From positions 1 to 7,019 of the forward strand of contig JAPORL010000098.1 of the NCBI GenBank assembly GCA_026712605.1: a stretch of DNA of 7,019 bases, read 5' to 3'. The notes below the pieces were generated by a model. The model made no database searches. It was given only the letters and a program-made list of their open reading frames with translations, and was not told the DNA's origin. The translations under genes and the position numbers were made by a program. Positions within the stretch are counted from its first letter, which is position 1. Each line of letters opens with the position of its first letter. Positions 5,346 through 7,019 of this stretch are shown piece by piece. The DNA is from Pseudobdellovibrionaceae bacterium. GTDB taxonomy: Bacteria; Bdellovibrionota; Bdellovibrionia; Bdellovibrionales; UBA1609.

Positions 5346-6692
5346 CTAGTATTTATAATGATCGGATTTAAAAGGTCCTTCTGGCTGAAGATTGAGATAT
5401 TTTGCTTGTTCTTTAGTTAATTTTGTAAGTTTAACTCCCATCTTGCCTAAGTGAAGTTTAGCAACCTTTTCATCTAAAACTTTAGGCAAACGATACACTC
5501 CGGGTTTGTAATTTTTATGATTTTCCCATAATTCTATCTGAGCTAAAACTTGATTTGTAAAAGACTGACTCATCACAAAAGAAGGATGACCGGTAGCGCA
5601 AGCTAGATTCACTAAACGCCCTTCCGCTAAAACAATAAGCTCTTTGCCATTGGGAAAGCGATGAATATCCACCTGAGCTTTTATACTTCGCTTTTTTGTA
5701 TGTTGATTAAGCCACTTCATATCTATTTCTACATCAAAATGACCAATATTACAGATGATGGCTCCATTCTTCATTTTTTCAAAGTGCTTTTGTGTGATGA
5801 TATCTTTACAACCGGTCGCTGTTACAAAAATATCAATTTGATCGACTATATCTTCCAATAAGACGACATCATAACCTTCCATGCGGGCTTGTAAAGCGCA
5901 TATGGGATCAATTTCTGTTATAAAAACTCTAGCGCCAAGAGCATTCATACTTTGAGCAGAACCTTTTCCCACATCTCCATAACCAGCAACCAAAACATTT
6001 TTACCTGCTATCATAGCGTCTGTGGCTCTTTTGATTCCATCCGCTAAAGATTCCCGACAGCCATAAAGATTATCAAATTTAGATTTTGTTACAGAGTCAT
6101 TAACATTGATTGATGGTATTTTAAGCTTAGCCTCTGCCTGCATTTTTTCTAAATGCTGAATTCCTGTTGTGGTTTCTTCAGATAAACCTATCACATGCTT
6201 CATTAAATCCGCCTGTTCTGGCAGATGCATAAAATGAGTGAGATCCCCCCCATCATCAATAATTAAATCAAAGCTTTGTTTCCAACCATAAACCGTCTGT
6301 TTGATACACCATTCATACTCTTTTTCAGTTTCACCCTTCCAAGCAAAAACAGGCACACCAGCTTTTGCCATAGCAACCGCCGCATGATCCTGAGTAGAAT
6401 AGATATTACAAGAAGACCACCTGACTTCAGCGCCTAAGTTTATTAAAGTTTCTATTAAAACGGCAGTTTGAATTGTCATGTGAAGACATCCTGTTATTTT
6501 TGCGCCTTTTAAAGGCGACTTTCCTTTGTACTCTTCTCTTAAAGCCATAAGACCGGGCATTTCAGTTTCGGCAATGTTAATCTCTTCCCTGCCCCAATGA
6601 GCTAATTCTTCAAAATGCTTGCTGTCTTCCATAGCCGATCGGCAGACTTTATAATCAGGATGAATTGCATTTTTTATTTTTAAATTTTCCAT
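5346..6692 (-). CDS. ahcY: Adenosylhomocysteinase (S-adenosyl-L-homocysteine hydrolase)
   Basis: This cytosolic NAD+-dependent enzyme splits S-adenosylhomocysteine into adenosine and homocysteine, relieving product inhibition of methyltransferases and feeding the methyl cycle. The 448-aa chain carries the family residues, here with the human equivalents from memory in parentheses: H71 (H55), D147 in DDGGDLT (D131), E172 in SEETTTG (E156), K202 (K186), D206 (D190), C211 in GCRESL (C195), H318 in GHFDVEID (H301), H369 in [11 protein letters not shown] (H353), and K442/Y446 in the C-terminal tail (K426/Y430). The Rossmann NAD loop GYGDVGKG is at 237-244. A nearly constant offset of 16 from the human numbering shows that the ~40-residue insert of many bacterial and plant enzymes is absent. 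The extra length is N-terminal. The start is supported by TTAAGG 7 nt upstream. It appears to be monocistronic, with 140 nt before the next gene on the same strand. Confidence 0.97.
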   Translation of the reverse strand: MENLKIKNAIHPDYKVCRSAMEDSKHFEELAHWGREEINIAETEMPGLMALREEYKGKSPLKGAKITGCLHMTIQTAVLIETLINLGAEVRWSSCNIYSTQDHAAVAMAKAGVPVFAWKGETEKEYEWCIKQTVYGWKQSFDLIIDDGGDLTHFMHLPEQADLMKHVIGLSEETTTGIQHLEKMQAEAKLKIPSINVNDSVTKSKFDNLYGCRESLADGIKRATDAMIAGKNVLVAGYGDVGKGSAQSMNALGARVFITEIDPICALQARMEGYDVVLLEDIVDQIDIFVTATGCKDIITQKHFEKMKNGAIICNIGHFDVEIDMKWLNQHTKKRSIKAQVDIHRFPNGKELIVLAEGRLVNLACATGHPSFVMSQSFTNQVLAQIELWENHKNYKPGVYRLPKVLDEKVAKLHLGKMGVKLTKLTKEQAKYLNLQPEGPFKSDHYKY

Positions 6693-6699
6693 TTTTAAA

Positions 6700-6705
6700 C
6701 CTTAA
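6700..6705 (-). promoter_or_regulatory. Ribosome binding site of ahcY
   Basis: On the minus strand TTAAGG ends 7 nt before the ATG (6692-6690), a normal Shine-Dalgarno distance. It supports the chosen start. Confidence 0.6.
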
Positions 6706-6713
6706 CCTTTACA

Positions 6714-6742
6714 TATTTAAGTGTTTTAAACAACAAAGGCAA
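6714..6742 (-). promoter_or_regulatory. Tentative promoter of ahcY
   Basis: On the minus strand, TTGCCT (6742-6737) and TAAATA (6719-6714) are spaced by 17 nt. The -10 box is a weak match, so this is only the best candidate between the ahcY start and the repeats. The short predicted leader leaves no room for a SAM- or SAH-type riboswitch. Confidence 0.3.
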
Positions 6743-6767
6743 CTAAAAATCGTTTTTTTCTCCAAAC

Positions 6768-6875
6768 TTATTTTAAGTTTTGTTATGTAAAAGCTTATAA
6801 GATAGAAAGCTCAAGAACTCAGACATGCGGTTTGCCACAAAGCGACCTTCAGTCGCTATGTGTTCAAACCTGAAT
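6768..6875 (+). repeat. Hairpin repeat copy 3 (tandem unit 1 of 108 nt)
   Basis: This is the first of two 108-nt tandem units that begin TTATTTTAA. The core hairpin is at 6828-6872. Pairings are CGGTTTG (6828-6834) with CAAACC-t-G (6865-6872), CACA (6836-6839) with TGTG (6859-6862), and AGCGAC (6841-6846) with GTCGCT (6852-6857) around the 5-nt loop CTTCA. The AT-rich left arm at 6788-6809 matches that of copy 4 except at one position. Its own right arm is missing or replaced by the start of the next unit. Confidence 0.85.
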
Positions 6876-7015
6876 TTATTTTAAATTTTGTTATGTAAAA
6901 GCTTATAAGATATAAAGCTCAAGAACTCAGACATGCGGTTTGCCACAAAGCGACCTTCAGTCGTTATGTGTTCAAATCCGAACTCGTTTTGAACTTTATA
7001 TCTTACAAGCTTTTA
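6876..7015 (+). repeat. Hairpin repeat copy 4 (tandem unit 2, with inverted arms)
   Basis: The core hairpin at 6936-6980 has the same three-helix design as copy 3. The inner stem is 6949-6954 with 6960-6965, containing one G-T wobble (6950-6964). It is enclosed by a 22-nt inverted repeat, 6896-6917 versus 6994-7015, matching at 21 of 22 positions and beginning and ending with TAAAAGCTT/AAGCTTTTA. The whole 6896-7015 segment is therefore a ~120-nt imperfect palindrome, resembling a small non-autonomous (MITE-like) or REP-type element. No transposase is present. Confidence 0.85.
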
Positions 7016-7019
7016 AACT

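Larger units (their letters stand above)
6693..7019. other. Gene-free region upstream of ahcY
   Basis: This 327-nt stretch has no credible ORF. The part nearest ahcY (6693-6767) holds its ribosome binding site and a weak promoter candidate. The rest, from 6768 to about 7015, is filled by two tandem copies of the hairpin repeat. The gene beyond the repeats is outside the window. Confidence 0.8.

Noticed and set aside
5661..5861. Plus-strand ORF of 66 codons inside ahcY
   Set aside because: It is antisense to the conserved AhcY NAD-binding region. It is a shadow ORF.
6693..6767. SAM/SAH riboswitch upstream of ahcY
   Set aside because: The stretch is short and AT-rich with no conserved riboswitch helices. 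The best promoter candidate leaves a leader of only about 15 nt.
6768..7019. CRISPR array
   Set aside because: The units are 108 nt, with no short repeat/unique spacer alternation. The whole unit is repeated, so this is a tandem hairpin element.

Overview
This is a strongly AT-rich bacterial window with five protein genes in two convergent blocks. Both ends carry copies of the same intergenic hairpin repeat. Proteobacterial-type 4-hydroxyphenylpyruvate dioxygenase, a membrane-anchored SPOR protein, many homopolymeric A/T runs and low GC suggest a Gram-negative bacterium with an AT-biased genome, possibly a host-associated or Legionella-like lineage. The sequence alone does not fix the taxon. 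AhcY is the short (~430-450 aa) form, which argues mildly against the alphaproteobacterial long form.

Layout: 1-272 holds two repeat copies (the first cut by the window edge) followed by a good promoter. 273-2389 (+) is a two-gene operon, hpd-hmgA, which converts 4-hydroxyphenylpyruvate to homogentisate and then to maleylacetoacetate (tyrosine/phenylalanine catabolism). The later steps (maleylacetoacetate isomerase, fumarylacetoacetase) are not here. A 42-nt convergent gap with no clear terminator separates it from the minus-strand block. That block, from 6692 down to 2432, is ahcY (S-adenosylhomocysteine hydrolase), a 140-nt intergenic region with tandem promoter-like boxes, a SPOR-domain inner-membrane protein, and a UvrD/Rep/PcrA helicase that starts 2 nt after the SPOR stop codon. 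6693-7019 is the ahcY upstream region with two more repeat copies in tandem.

The metabolic genes do not form one pathway. hpd-hmgA degrade tyrosine, AhcY serves the methyl cycle, and the SPOR-helicase pair belongs to envelope and DNA maintenance respectively. The least ordinary feature is the repeat family: four same-orientation copies of a ~45-nt imperfect hairpin (about 17 paired positions). Differences between copies mostly fall in the loop or preserve pairing, and the last copy is enclosed by 22-nt near-perfect inverted arms. A second oddity is that both best promoters (hpd and the SPOR gene) put a perfect TATAAT only 9-10 nt before the ATG with no Shine-Dalgarno. This predicts leaderless or almost leaderless mRNAs, whereas hmgA and ahcY have ordinary ribosome binding sites.
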